From: Emticicia sp040253585
GTDB lineage: Bacteria > Bacteroidota > Bacteroidia > Cytophagales > Spirosomataceae
Reading direction: 5' to 3'
Length of the DNA: 64,000 nucleotides
Assembly: GCF_040253585.1 (NCBI RefSeq)
Contig: NZ_JBELAU010000002.1
Span: 372,001-436,000, forward strand
Under the pieces are notes generated by a model. That model saw only the letters and a list, made by a program, of their open reading frames with translations, searched no databases and had not been told where the DNA came from. Positions 42,852 through 50,795 of the stretch are shown in pieces. The translations under genes and the position numbers were made by a program. Positions within the stretch are counted from its first letter, which is position 1; each line of letters opens with the position of its first letter.

Positions 42852-43865
42852 CTAAAACTTATTTTCGTCAACGTCTTTTATAAACTGAATAACGTTCGGA
42901 AAATAGGTTTTTTGGTCGTCCCAAAATGATAGATGACTTCCATCGGGACAGTACAAATAACGCCCTTTTTGCACTGATTTGCTAATATATTCCATTGCTT
43001 TCGGGTCCATCGTATCATATTTTGCACCGATGGCGAGCGTTGGCACTTTTATATTTGGTAAACTTGCCTTTCTGTCCCAAGTCAATAAACGCCCGCCCAC
43101 TTTAAACTCGCTTGGGCCTTGCATCAAGACATAAACATGTTCGTTGAGGTGTTTAAAAGTACGGTTGACTGGCTCTGGCCATTCGGGCAAGCGACAAATA
43201 TGTTGGTTGTAATATTCACGAGTAACGAGATCGACATAAACCGGGTTTTTGAAATCACCAGCGGCTTCAAAAGCATTGAGCGAATCGACCAAAGATTTAC
43301 GCATTTGGCTTCTTAGTACTTCGTTGTATTTAGCATAATCAGGAATACTCGGCATCATATTACTAATTATCAATCCTTTAAGATTATCCTGATATTTTAG
43401 AGCATACTCCATCGCCAAGATTCCACCCCAAGAGTTTCCGAGCAAATAAAAGTTATTTTTATCTAAACCCAAAGCCTTGCGAACTTGCTCAACTTCCTCA
43501 ACAAAACGTGGGGTTGTCCAGAGAGAATCATTTTCAGGCTGGTCAGAATAATACGATCCAAGTTGATCATATTCATACATTTCAAAGCCTTCTTTTGGGA
43601 AAAAACTTTCGAAGCACTCCATGTATTCGTGGGTCATGGCTGGGCCTCCGTGTAGTAGTAAGATTTTGATTCGTGGATTTTGACCAAATTTCTTTGTCCA
43701 TACCTTAAATTTCCCCGCCAGCGTTTCTATTTCTACCATTTTTACGCCACCCGTTTGGATTTCGTCCGAAACCGAGGTCACATTTTGAAAGCTTTCATTG
43801 CTTATTTTTTTCTCGCAGTTTGTTAGTAAAACGACCGCAGTCAGTATTACAAGAAGAGTTTTCAT
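42852..43865 (-). CDS. Proline-iminopeptidase-like alpha/beta hydrolase, lipoprotein
   Basis: This 337-residue protein starts at the ATG 43863-43865. The frame continues to 43892, but that codon falls within the -7 box. It has a lipoprotein signal (VVLLTNC, Cys 17), so it should be anchored in the envelope. The fold is alpha/beta hydrolase: oxyanion loop LLLHGGPAMTHEY, nucleophile elbow GNSWGG with S145, a late Asp in GAKYDTMDP and His in PDGSHLSF. The HGGP motif is typical of proline iminopeptidases and related aminopeptidases (S33). It could trim N-terminal Pro from peptides taken from outside the cell. Confidence 0.88.
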   Translation of the reverse strand: MKTLLVILTAVVLLTNCEKKISNESFQNVTSVSDEIQTGGVKMVEIETLAGKFKVWTKKFGQNPRIKILLLHGGPAMTHEYMECFESFFPKEGFEMYEYDQLGSYYSDQPENDSLWTTPRFVEEVEQVRKALGLDKNNFYLLGNSWGGILAMEYALKYQDNLKGLIISNMMPSIPDYAKYNEVLRSQMRKSLVDSLNAFEAAGDFKNPVYVDLVTREYYNQHICRLPEWPEPVNRTFKHLNEHVYVLMQGPSEFKVGGRLLTWDRKASLPNIKVPTLAIGAKYDTMDPKAMEYISKSVQKGRYLYCPDGSHLSFWDDQKTYFPNVIQFIKDVDENKF

Positions 43866-43889
43866 AGAGTCAGTTTGATTAGATTTATA

Positions 43890-43897
43890 CAAATATA
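43890..43897 (-). promoter_or_regulatory. Candidate -7 box (TATATTTG) for the hydrolase gene
   Basis: The minus strand reads TATATTTG, a full match to TAnnTTTG, 25 bases upstream of the ATG at 43865. It decides in favour of the shorter start. Confidence 0.5.
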
Positions 43898-44017
43898 AGT
43901 CATAAAAAGCTAATTTTAGGATGATTGGATTTGAAATTTAAAAATTTATGCCCTAAAAATTGTGAATCTAAACTTTGAGAAAGTTATTTGTTTAAGAATC
44001 AATTTAGCGATCAAATC

Positions 44018-44899
44018 ATGAAAAAAATACTTGTTATTGGCTCAACTGGTTTACTCGGAAAACCCGTCACAAAAGCACTTATTGATGCAGGTTTCAGCGT
44101 TACTGTTTTGGTTCGAGATAAAAATTTGGCAGAAAAACTATTTCCAAAAGCAAGTATTATCAAAGGCGATTTACGAAACAAAGTGGATATTGAAAAAGTC
44201 ATGCAAGGTCAAGACGCAGTTTTTTTAAGTTTATCAGTGAAACAAACCGAAAAAGAAAACGAGTTTCATACCGAATCCGAAGGTCTTGATTTGGTGATTG
44301 AAGTAGCAAAAAGTCTGAAAATCAAGCGAATAGCTTATATTGCTTCGTTGGTACATTTATATCAAGGCATGAATAATTTTGATTGGTGGGTATTTAGAAT
44401 CAAACAAGAAGCGGTGCAAAAAGTCAAAAATTCGGGCATTGCGTACACGATTTTTTACCCTTCCGCTTTCATGGAAAGTATTTTTTACCAATCAAAACAA
44501 GGTAATATAATTGCATTAGGCGGAAAATCAGAGTTTCCGATGTATTATGTAGCTGCCGAAGATTATGCCCGACAGGTAGCAAAATCATTTGAAGTTTTGC
44601 AAGATTCTGAAAGTCGAGATTTTGTAATTCAAGGTTTAGAAGCTTTTACGCAAAAAGCTGCCGCCAAAACATTCATTCAGCATTATAAAAAAGAAAAACT
44701 TCGCACGATGTGGGCTCCCATGATTGTAATGAAGTTAATGGGGATTTTCAGCCAAAAGTTTGATTATGGTTTTCATATAGTAGAAGCTCTCAATAAATAT
44801 CCCGAAAAATTTGAAGCACAACCAACCTGGGATTTACTGGGAAAACCCAAAATTACGTTGAAAGATTTTGCTGAAAGCTTACAACCTACCAGCGAATAA
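44018..44899 (+). CDS. NmrA/SDR-type NAD(P)-binding protein
   Basis: This 293-residue atypical short-chain dehydrogenase-like protein has a Rossmann N-terminus: ILVIGSTGLLGKPVTKALID (the GxxGxxG nucleotide-binding loop), then LVRDKN and KGDLRN. It lacks a clear YxxxK active site, so it is closer to NmrA-like or NAD(P)H-binding sensors and epimerase-like proteins than to classical reductases. The start is the ATG at 44018 (MKKILVIG); the frame extends 10 codons upstream without support. Its 3' end overlaps that of the convergent subtilase gene by 14 bases. Confidence 0.88.
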   Translation: MKKILVIGSTGLLGKPVTKALIDAGFSVTVLVRDKNLAEKLFPKASIIKGDLRNKVDIEKVMQGQDAVFLSLSVKQTEKENEFHTESEGLDLVIEVAKSLKIKRIAYIASLVHLYQGMNNFDWWVFRIKQEAVQKVKNSGIAYTIFYPSAFMESIFYQSKQGNIIALGGKSEFPMYYVAAEDYARQVAKSFEVLQDSESRDFVIQGLEAFTQKAAAKTFIQHYKKEKLRTMWAPMIVMKLMGIFSQKFDYGFHIVEALNKYPEKFEAQPTWDLLGKPKITLKDFAESLQPTSE

Positions 44900-46532
44900 T
44901 TTTGAGCGTCTTTTCTTGAGTTAAATCTTCGATTCGGAGCAGAATGTCAGGCGTAAGTGCGTCAAGCGAAATTGTTTTGGTGGTTTGATTTGTGGTAAGA
45001 GTAAATGTATCTTGATAGATAATTTGCTTGGTGCTTTGTTGAATAAAAGTAATGCATAAATTATTGTTAATGAGCGAGTTACTAAACTTTAATTCAATAT
45101 CAGTTTTGTTAGATGGCAAAATTTTGACAGAAATTAAATCGAAATTTGGCTCAATGGCTGAGATTGAATATTCGTTTTGAACAACCGTATTTGCTCTCGA
45201 AAAATTAGCGTAGCCATAACCCAATAGAACATCAGGCGTGGCAAATTGATGTCCCGATTTTCGGATACTTCGAGTTACTTCCTGTGCTGTAAGGTGCGGA
45301 TTAGCTTGCCAAAATCCTGCCACCAACCCCGCCACCAACGGAGCCGCAAACGAAGTTCCGTTACTGGTTGAGGCAAACCCCGAAGTATTACAAAGAGCTG
45401 TATTACTACCCACCGCCACCACATCGGGTTTTGTTCGCCCATCAGCCGAATTTCCTCTCGAACTAAACGAAGCATAATTACCTGCCCGAGTCACTGCTCC
45501 GATTGCCAAAACAGAATCGCCATCTGATGGAGCGGTAATGATTTGCCACGACGAATCATTACCCGAATTTCCTGCCGAAACAACTACTACGATTCCTCGT
45601 TCGGTGGCTAAATCTGCCGCTCTTGTGCTGAGAGCCGTCTTACCATCCATCATGGCTGGGGTGTAATTATCAGCCGAATTATCAAAAGTGCTATACCCCA
45701 AAGACGAACTAATAATATCTGCCCCTAAGCTATCAGCCATTTCAGCCGCAAAGAGCCAATTTGCTTCTTCCAGAGGTGTTTCTGAGAAATTATCTTCTGT
45801 CCGAAACAAAGCAACCGAAGCACCAAACGCAGGACTAATCATCTGATTATCAATATATCCAGCCATTGTACTCAATACCGCAGTTCCGTGTCCACCTTGT
45901 GAATAAACTGTATTGTCGTTATCCACAAAATCATAGACTTTTACAATTTTGTTTTGCTGAACAAGATGCTGTAAACAAGCACTCGTATTGACATTCAGAA
46001 AACCATCGTCGAGCAACGCAACCAACATTCCTTCGCCATGAAAACCCTGATTGTGCATTACGTCAGCACCTAATAATTGAATTTGTGCCGTTGCATCGCC
46101 ATAATTCAAGCTTTCGGTATTTTCTATGGCAAACTTATCTTTAATTGATGTTTGCCGAGCCTGTTTGAGCGGGCGATTAAACTCAATGCCTTTCACCGAA
46201 GATAAAGCAAGAATTGCATTTTTCTGAGATTCGGTGGCTTCAACCAAAGCAGCATTCATCCATCGTGATTTATAAATGACTGTCGCACCAGTTTGTTGAA
46301 TACTTGAAATATAAGCAGGATTTGGGGGTAAATCACTGCTTTTTATGGCAATTCCCTGCTTGAATCTTCGGTCAATGGCTTTTTGAGAAAGATAAACTAA
46401 TGGAGAGTTTATTGAATATGGCGAACCATCTTTGTCTTTGAACAAGACCAAGTATTTGTATTTTATCTGAGCAAAAGTATTGGTGTAGATGCCCAAAACT
46501 GCATACAACAAAAACAAATTTCGAGGTTTCAT
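44886..46532 (-). CDS. Secreted subtilisin-family (S8) serine protease with T9SS-type tail
   Basis: This 548-residue protease has a signal peptide ending near TFAQ (residue 22) and an I9-like propeptide region up to about 125. The S8 catalytic domain has D175 (VALLDDGF), H215 (GGHGTAVLSTMAG), the oxyanion N322 (VVSAGNSG) and S394 (NGTSFAAPLVAG). The last 80 residues form a beta-domain that ends in a basic strand (KTLKIIRW), matching the pattern of type IX sorting domains, so cell-surface or extracellular delivery is expected. The triad is complete. The gene shares its last 14 bases with a convergent gene. Confidence 0.92.
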   Translation of the reverse strand: MKPRNLFLLYAVLGIYTNTFAQIKYKYLVLFKDKDGSPYSINSPLVYLSQKAIDRRFKQGIAIKSSDLPPNPAYISSIQQTGATVIYKSRWMNAALVEATESQKNAILALSSVKGIEFNRPLKQARQTSIKDKFAIENTESLNYGDATAQIQLLGADVMHNQGFHGEGMLVALLDDGFLNVNTSACLQHLVQQNKIVKVYDFVDNDNTVYSQGGHGTAVLSTMAGYIDNQMISPAFGASVALFRTEDNFSETPLEEANWLFAAEMADSLGADIISSSLGYSTFDNSADNYTPAMMDGKTALSTRAADLATERGIVVVVSAGNSGNDSSWQIITAPSDGDSVLAIGAVTRAGNYASFSSRGNSADGRTKPDVVAVGSNTALCNTSGFASTSNGTSFAAPLVAGLVAGFWQANPHLTAQEVTRSIRKSGHQFATPDVLLGYGYANFSRANTVVQNEYSISAIEPNFDLISVKILPSNKTDIELKFSNSLINNNLCITFIQQSTKQIIYQDTFTLTTNQTTKTISLDALTPDILLRIEDLTQEKTLKIIRW

Positions 46533-46553
46533 GGCAAAACATTTATCATCGCA

Positions 46554-47261
46554 CTATTTCTCCACAATCAACTTTTTGACATTTTCTTTACTAAGGTCTA
46601 TCTTCTTAAAGTCCTTAGTTTTGATAACAAGGTCATTTTGAATATAGCTCAAGCAAGTCATGGCACTGTTCTCATTGAGACTCGCTCTAACTTTACCGAA
46701 ATAAGAGTTTTCTTCCAAACGATAATTGCACGGATGGTCAGTTAGCAATTCTAAATCCTCAATTTTGCATCCGTAAAAACGCACCCAACTGCTTCGACTA
46801 TCAACTTTAAGTTTCTCTATATTAAAGTACGAAAAAGTAGTCTGACTCGCTTCGCCTTGATAATATTTTATATCAGGCATATAAACATATATTTGCTTGA
46901 AAACTGGTTCTTCTTTAGTCGATTTAGGCGTTTTTTTAGCATGAATGAGCAAAGTATCACCTCTGTAAGTCATATCCACATACTTTAAATATGATTGATG
47001 AAACTTAATAGCATGTTTTTCGCTCGGCTCAAGATAAATTTGTACTGGGCCTAAATCTGTTTCAAGTACTACATTTTTGAAAGCTTGCGAAGCAATCGTT
47101 TTATAATGAGTTGGCTGAACGAGGGTATCGTATTCGGCTACGCCTTTAATCTTCCGAGGTTTTGATGAATAATCCCGAAAGAAATACCACCCTAAACCTC
47201 CAATAGTAGCCCAGCCTACAATTGCAATAATAATAAGTAATGTGCGGTGTTTTTTGTCCAT
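46554..47261 (-). CDS. Membrane-anchored protein with GIN/DUF2807-like beta-solenoid region
   Basis: This 235-residue protein has one N-terminal transmembrane helix (residues 7-28, TLLIIIAIVGWATIGGLGWYF). The remainder is predicted beta-rich: VVLETDLGPVQIYLEPSE, GDTLLIHAKK, then short strands LKVDSRSSWVRFYG and FGKVRASLNENSAMT spaced like a beta-solenoid. This resembles the putative auto-transporter adhesin head (GIN) domain frequent in Bacteroidota, though weakly. It is tightly packed between the subtilase and a metallo-hydrolase on the same strand (20-21 base gaps), so an operon is likely. Confidence 0.65.
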   Translation of the reverse strand: MDKKHRTLLIIIAIVGWATIGGLGWYFFRDYSSKPRKIKGVAEYDTLVQPTHYKTIASQAFKNVVLETDLGPVQIYLEPSEKHAIKFHQSYLKYVDMTYRGDTLLIHAKKTPKSTKEEPVFKQIYVYMPDIKYYQGEASQTTFSYFNIEKLKVDSRSSWVRFYGCKIEDLELLTDHPCNYRLEENSYFGKVRASLNENSAMTCLSYIQNDLVIKTKDFKKIDLSKENVKKLIVEK

Positions 47262-47281
47262 ATCTATAGGTAGTAATCAGT

Positions 47282-48181
47282 TTACAACTCCACTTTCTCC
47301 CCCTGAAAAGCGACTTTAAAGCCTTTTTGCCTCACTTCTTTATTTTCTAAAGATTTTATGTTCATTATGGGGTTTGTATGATTAAAATGAATAAAATGTA
47401 CTTTGGCTTTCTCGGTGGTGGGTAGGTCTTTCAATAAATCCATAGTTTCAGTTACAAATGGATGCGGTACTTCGCTCATCGGGCGATTAATTTCCCCATC
47501 TTTATAAAAAGTACCATCCAAAAACGCATAATCAACCGATTTTATCACCTCCTTTAAACTCCGATTCCATTTTTGCCATTTGTCAATATCTGGAATGAAT
47601 ATCAAACTTTTATTTGCTGTAAATATCTTATAACCCACCGTTTCCGAAAACTCATCACGGTGCGGCACTCTAAATGCTTGCACGCTAATACGCTCGTTTA
47701 AAACAATGACCGAATCTTCATTAATCAGCTGTATATTAATATTTTGCAAAGCTACTAACTGACTCCACGGGCCATTTTTTTCGATAAAATTTTTCATTTT
47801 GGGCATCGCATAAACCTTCACTTGGCTTGCTCCCATCGCTTCTCTACCCAAATACATCAAACCCGTATAATGCCCAATATGAGCGTGAGTCAGAAAAATA
47901 CCCAAGTTTTTGGGCTCGGGATTATTGAGCAAATGTAATTGTTGCGTAAAATCTGGCGTGGCATCAAATAACCAATTTTGTTTTGAAATTGGGTCAACCA
48001 CCGCAATACACGATACAAACTTACGTACGGATTTTTGCTCAAAAACCGCTTTGCAACACTCTTTTTGGCAATTTGCCTGCGGAAAACCACCATCCTGTGC
48101 AACACCAAGCACTTGTACATAAGGGTTTTGAGCTACTACCTTACTGAAGATTAAAAATATCAAAAACAGAAAATGTTTCAT
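47282..48181 (-). CDS. PqqB-like metallo-beta-lactamase-fold hydrolase, exported
   Basis: This 299-residue protein has a signal peptide (MKHFLFLIFLIFSKVVAQ). It follows the PqqB pattern: VLGVAQDGGFPQANCQKECC near the N-terminus, the metal motif LTHAHIGHYTGL (HxHxGH, where canonical enzymes have HxHxDH), and FIHFNHTNP later. Gly instead of Asp in the metal motif is usual in PqqB. No other pqq gene is nearby, so it is not likely to make PQQ; related free-standing proteins in Bacteroidota have unknown substrates. It is divergent from the YgiB-like gene across 128 bases. Confidence 0.87.
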   Translation of the reverse strand: MKHFLFLIFLIFSKVVAQNPYVQVLGVAQDGGFPQANCQKECCKAVFEQKSVRKFVSCIAVVDPISKQNWLFDATPDFTQQLHLLNNPEPKNLGIFLTHAHIGHYTGLMYLGREAMGASQVKVYAMPKMKNFIEKNGPWSQLVALQNINIQLINEDSVIVLNERISVQAFRVPHRDEFSETVGYKIFTANKSLIFIPDIDKWQKWNRSLKEVIKSVDYAFLDGTFYKDGEINRPMSEVPHPFVTETMDLLKDLPTTEKAKVHFIHFNHTNPIMNIKSLENKEVRQKGFKVAFQGEKVEL

Positions 48182-48309
48182 AAATTGTCCAAGAAAAACA
48201 CCAAATTACAAGGAAAAACAACCATTCCTACCAAGATTCTTTCTTAATTGCAGTATTTACCAAATATTTGATTCATAAATTTACTAAACCGCTCTTACAA
48301 TATCGAAAA

Positions 48310-48987
48310 ATGACTCCTATTAGCAAAAAAACTTTTATCAAAAAAGTTAAAGATATTACCATTGGCAGCACGATTGCTCTCACGATTCTGAGTGGAAGTA
48401 CAGCTCTGCAAAGTTGCGGCAGCGATAGCTCCGAAGAAGAAGATTATACCTACGATGAAGTTTATACCAAAGGTGTAAAGACCTATATTTCGGAAACTTC
48501 AAAGGGCGTTTTTAAGATTACCGATGAAAAGGAAGTGCCGATTGATAGTTCAGTAGCCATCGTCAGTTACCTTGATGGCAAAAAAGACAGCCTTTCGCCG
48601 AAAGTTGTGCAAGGTTTAATTGACAGTGAAGTAAAATCAAATCCCAAAACTATTGGTGAGAGTAGTAATCTTTCAAATGCTCTTTTGTTTGGCGGTATGG
48701 GCTATTTACTGGCCAAAACTGTGAGTCCTAATTATGCCAGTTATCGACCTGACATAAATGGAGTTGCTCAAAATTCTGGCTCTAAAACAGATACTTCTCG
48801 TCATCGCCGAAGACATCATTTTGGTGGTGGTACAGGAATGATGGCTTATTATGCCACAGCAGGGGCTTTCAATAGGTCGAGCCAAATTCATCAAAATATT
48901 GGCAACTCTCGCACCACAATGGCTCGTCCAACAGGCGGACGCAGCGGATTTTTTCACAGTTCGAGCCATAGTAGTCATAGTTCGTAA
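48310..48987 (+). CDS. YgiB-like lipoprotein-type protein paired with a YgiC-like ligase
   Basis: This 225-residue protein starts at the ATG 48310 (the frame extends 14 codons upstream). It has a basic, Lys-rich N-terminus, a hydrophobic segment with Ser/Thr (GSTIALTILSGSTAL) and a lipobox-like LQSCG. An acidic patch (SEEEDYTYDE) follows, then a middle domain, a Gly-rich stretch (FGGGTGMMAYYA) and a Ser/His-rich tail. Proteins of this make-up in front of a glutathionylspermidine-synthase-like gene correspond to YgiB (DUF1190) in the E. coli ygiBC pair. The sequence match is loose, so the naming rests mainly on gene order and layout. Its function is unknown. Confidence 0.6.
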   Translation: MTPISKKTFIKKVKDITIGSTIALTILSGSTALQSCGSDSSEEEDYTYDEVYTKGVKTYISETSKGVFKITDEKEVPIDSSVAIVSYLDGKKDSLSPKVVQGLIDSEVKSNPKTIGESSNLSNALLFGGMGYLLAKTVSPNYASYRPDINGVAQNSGSKTDTSRHRRRHHFGGGTGMMAYYATAGAFNRSSQIHQNIGNSRTTMARPTGGRSGFFHSSSHSSHSS

Positions 48988-48995
48988 AAAGTCTA

Positions 48996-49081
48996 TGGTC
49001 AATCGTCGATAGTCAATAGTATAAGTTTTTAGACAGTAAAATTTAATAACCGTGGACAGTCGTCTATCGACTGTGGACTAA
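48996..49081. repeat. AGTCAATAGTC-type tandem and inverted words
   Basis: GGTCAATCGTCGATAGTCAA appears here, then GGACAGTCGTC and the inverted GACTGTGGACT just before the YgiC-like start. Similar words occur at 54391-54411, 54521-54551 and 58484-58512. Confidence 0.55.
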
Positions 49082-49086
49082 TAAAC

Positions 49087-50274
49087 ATGAAATTAAAAAA
49101 CCTCACCATTTCTCCCGAAACATCACTCCGCAATATTGGCTGGAATTGGATGCTCGGAGAAGATACTTTGCCATACATCACCAACGAAATGGTGGTGGTT
49201 TCGGAAGACGAAGCCGAAAACTATTTCGATGCTGCCAATGAACTTTACGAAATGTATATTGCCGCCGCTCAACATGTAATTGATAATGAGCGTTATGCCG
49301 AACTTGGTATTCCTGAAAACTTAATTGAATTAATAGAATATTCTTGGGAAAACGATGCCAATTGGCACATTTACGGTCGTTTCGATTTAAGTGGCGGTAT
49401 TGATGGAAAACCAATAAAATTGATAGAATTTAATGCCGATACGGCCACTTGTATTCCCGAAACGGCTATTGTTCAATGGGCATCGTTGAAAGCAAATGGT
49501 TTGGATGAAAGCAAACAGTTTAATACTCTCTATGAAACTTTCGTAGAAAAATTTAGAGAATTACATCGTCAAAATCCTAATTTCGAGAAAACCTTGTTGA
49601 TTTCTACGATGAAAGATTTTCCCGAGGACGATACGAATATGCAAGTTTTGGGCGAAGCTGCCAAAGAAGCAGGCTTTGAAGTAGCGTTTGATTATATCGA
49701 AAATGTGGAATTTTCGGCAACCGAAGGCATTTTCAAGCAAAATTCAAGCAACGGTAGTTTTATAAAATATGATTTTTGGTTTAAACTCATTCCGTGGGAA
49801 TATATTGGCTGGGACGAACCCGAATTGGCTCAGATTTTAACCGAAATCAGCAAAAATAGAAAAGCGATTATTTTGAATCCTGCTTATACTTTACTCTTTC
49901 AATCGAAAGCTATTTTGAAGGTTTTGTGGGAACTCTACCCAAATCATCCACTGCTTTTAGAAACACGTTCACAGTCGATTTTAGGCAAAACTTGCGTCGA
50001 AAAAGTACTTTTTGGGCGTGAAGGTGCAAATGTTCGCATTGTTTCGCCATCAGGTACAACCGAAACCTCGACCGAAGGAGAATATTTCGAGCAGAATACA
50101 GTTTTTCAAGAATATACCGAATTTTTGAAAGATAATGCAGGAAATTCTCGGGCGGCGTTCCACTATCAAGCAGGTGTATTTTTTGTAGGCGAAGCCTGCG
50201 GACTGGGCTATCGGAGAGGTGGAAAAATTTTAGATAACAAAGCCCAATTTTGTGGACATTTAATTGAAGATTAA
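49087..50274 (+). CDS. YgiC-like ATP-grasp protein, glutathionylspermidine synthase family
   Basis: This 395-residue enzyme of the GSP_synth family shows the N-terminal signature SLRNIGWNWMLGEDTLPYIT and the ATP-grasp segments GRFDLSGG, IKLIEFNADTATCIPE, LNPAYTLLFQSKAILKVLWE and a C-terminal FHYQAGVFFVGEACGLGYRR. E. coli YgiC and YjfC are ATP-dependent ligases that do not make glutathionylspermidine; their physiological substrate is not settled. There is no amidase domain, so this is not the bifunctional synthetase. It follows the YgiB-like gene after 99 bases of TAGTCAA-type words, and a terminator hairpin shared with the convergent gene follows. Confidence 0.9.
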   Translation: MKLKNLTISPETSLRNIGWNWMLGEDTLPYITNEMVVVSEDEAENYFDAANELYEMYIAAAQHVIDNERYAELGIPENLIELIEYSWENDANWHIYGRFDLSGGIDGKPIKLIEFNADTATCIPETAIVQWASLKANGLDESKQFNTLYETFVEKFRELHRQNPNFEKTLLISTMKDFPEDDTNMQVLGEAAKEAGFEVAFDYIENVEFSATEGIFKQNSSNGSFIKYDFWFKLIPWEYIGWDEPELAQILTEISKNRKAIILNPAYTLLFQSKAILKVLWELYPNHPLLLETRSQSILGKTCVEKVLFGREGANVRIVSPSGTTETSTEGEYFEQNTVFQEYTEFLKDNAGNSRAAFHYQAGVFFVGEACGLGYRRGGKILDNKAQFCGHLIED

Positions 50275-50295
50275 AAACTAAAGTATATTTATAGA

Positions 50296-50344
50296 ATTTC
50301 CGTTCCTTCAAATCTTCCTTTAAAAAATTCAGAGGAACGGAAAT
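50296..50344. terminator. Bidirectional hairpin terminator
   Basis: ATTTCCGTTCCT (50296-50307) and AGGAACGGAAAT (50333-50344) are exact reverse complements between two convergent genes, with a 25-base AT-rich loop. Confidence 0.65.
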
Positions 50345-50359
50345 AATATTATTTCACCT

Positions 50360-50767
50360 TTACTTCGCTCTCATCCGATTATTTTTAGGATTATGCTCTA
50401 ATTCTACTAAACCCAAAGCTTCCATTAAAGGCGGCACATACATGCCAAAACGCCCACGAAAACCTTTTTTTAGGCCATACCAACCACCAACAGGATTCGA
50501 TTCCGAGCGTCCCCACGCCTCTACTGTACCTTCTTTGGCTGGTTTTTGCTCATCAGCCGAACCGAGTTCCATCCAATCACCGTGTTGCTTGAGCATTTCT
50601 TGCAAATCATTAATACAACGAATATCATAATGTAAAACCGTTGAGCCAACCGTACAAACCAAAATTTCTTTACCATCTTTTTCGGCTACGTGCATCGTGT
50701 ATGACGAAGTTTGAGGTGGCGTTTGCAATGCCATTGGGTTTTCTTTTGTTCCGATTTGATTTTTCAT
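50360..50767 (-). CDS. Conserved hypothetical protein (about 135 residues)
   Basis: I do not know a named function. The protein is soluble, with a beta-rich first half (SYTMHVAEKDGKEILVCTVG) and a well-conserved-looking C-terminus, VEAWGRSESNPVGGWYGLKK, then FRGRFGMYVPPLMEALGLVE. Several in-frame ATGs exist (50827, 50788, 50767, 50731). The first overlaps the end of the penicillin-acylase gene; I chose 50767 as a compromise. It may be translated together with the acylase gene just upstream. The Trp/Gly/Pro pattern suggests a compact domain and not random coding. Confidence 0.65.
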   Translation of the reverse strand: MKNQIGTKENPMALQTPPQTSSYTMHVAEKDGKEILVCTVGSTVLHYDIRCINDLQEMLKQHGDWMELGSADEQKPAKEGTVEAWGRSESNPVGGWYGLKKGFRGRFGMYVPPLMEALGLVELEHNPKNNRMRAK

Positions 50768-50795
50768 TTTCTTAATGTTTTGAAGCATTTTTAAT

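Noticed and set aside
47282..48181. PQQ biosynthesis cluster because of the PqqB-like protein
   Set aside because: pqqA, C, D and E are absent, and the protein has a signal peptide, unlike cytoplasmic PqqB.
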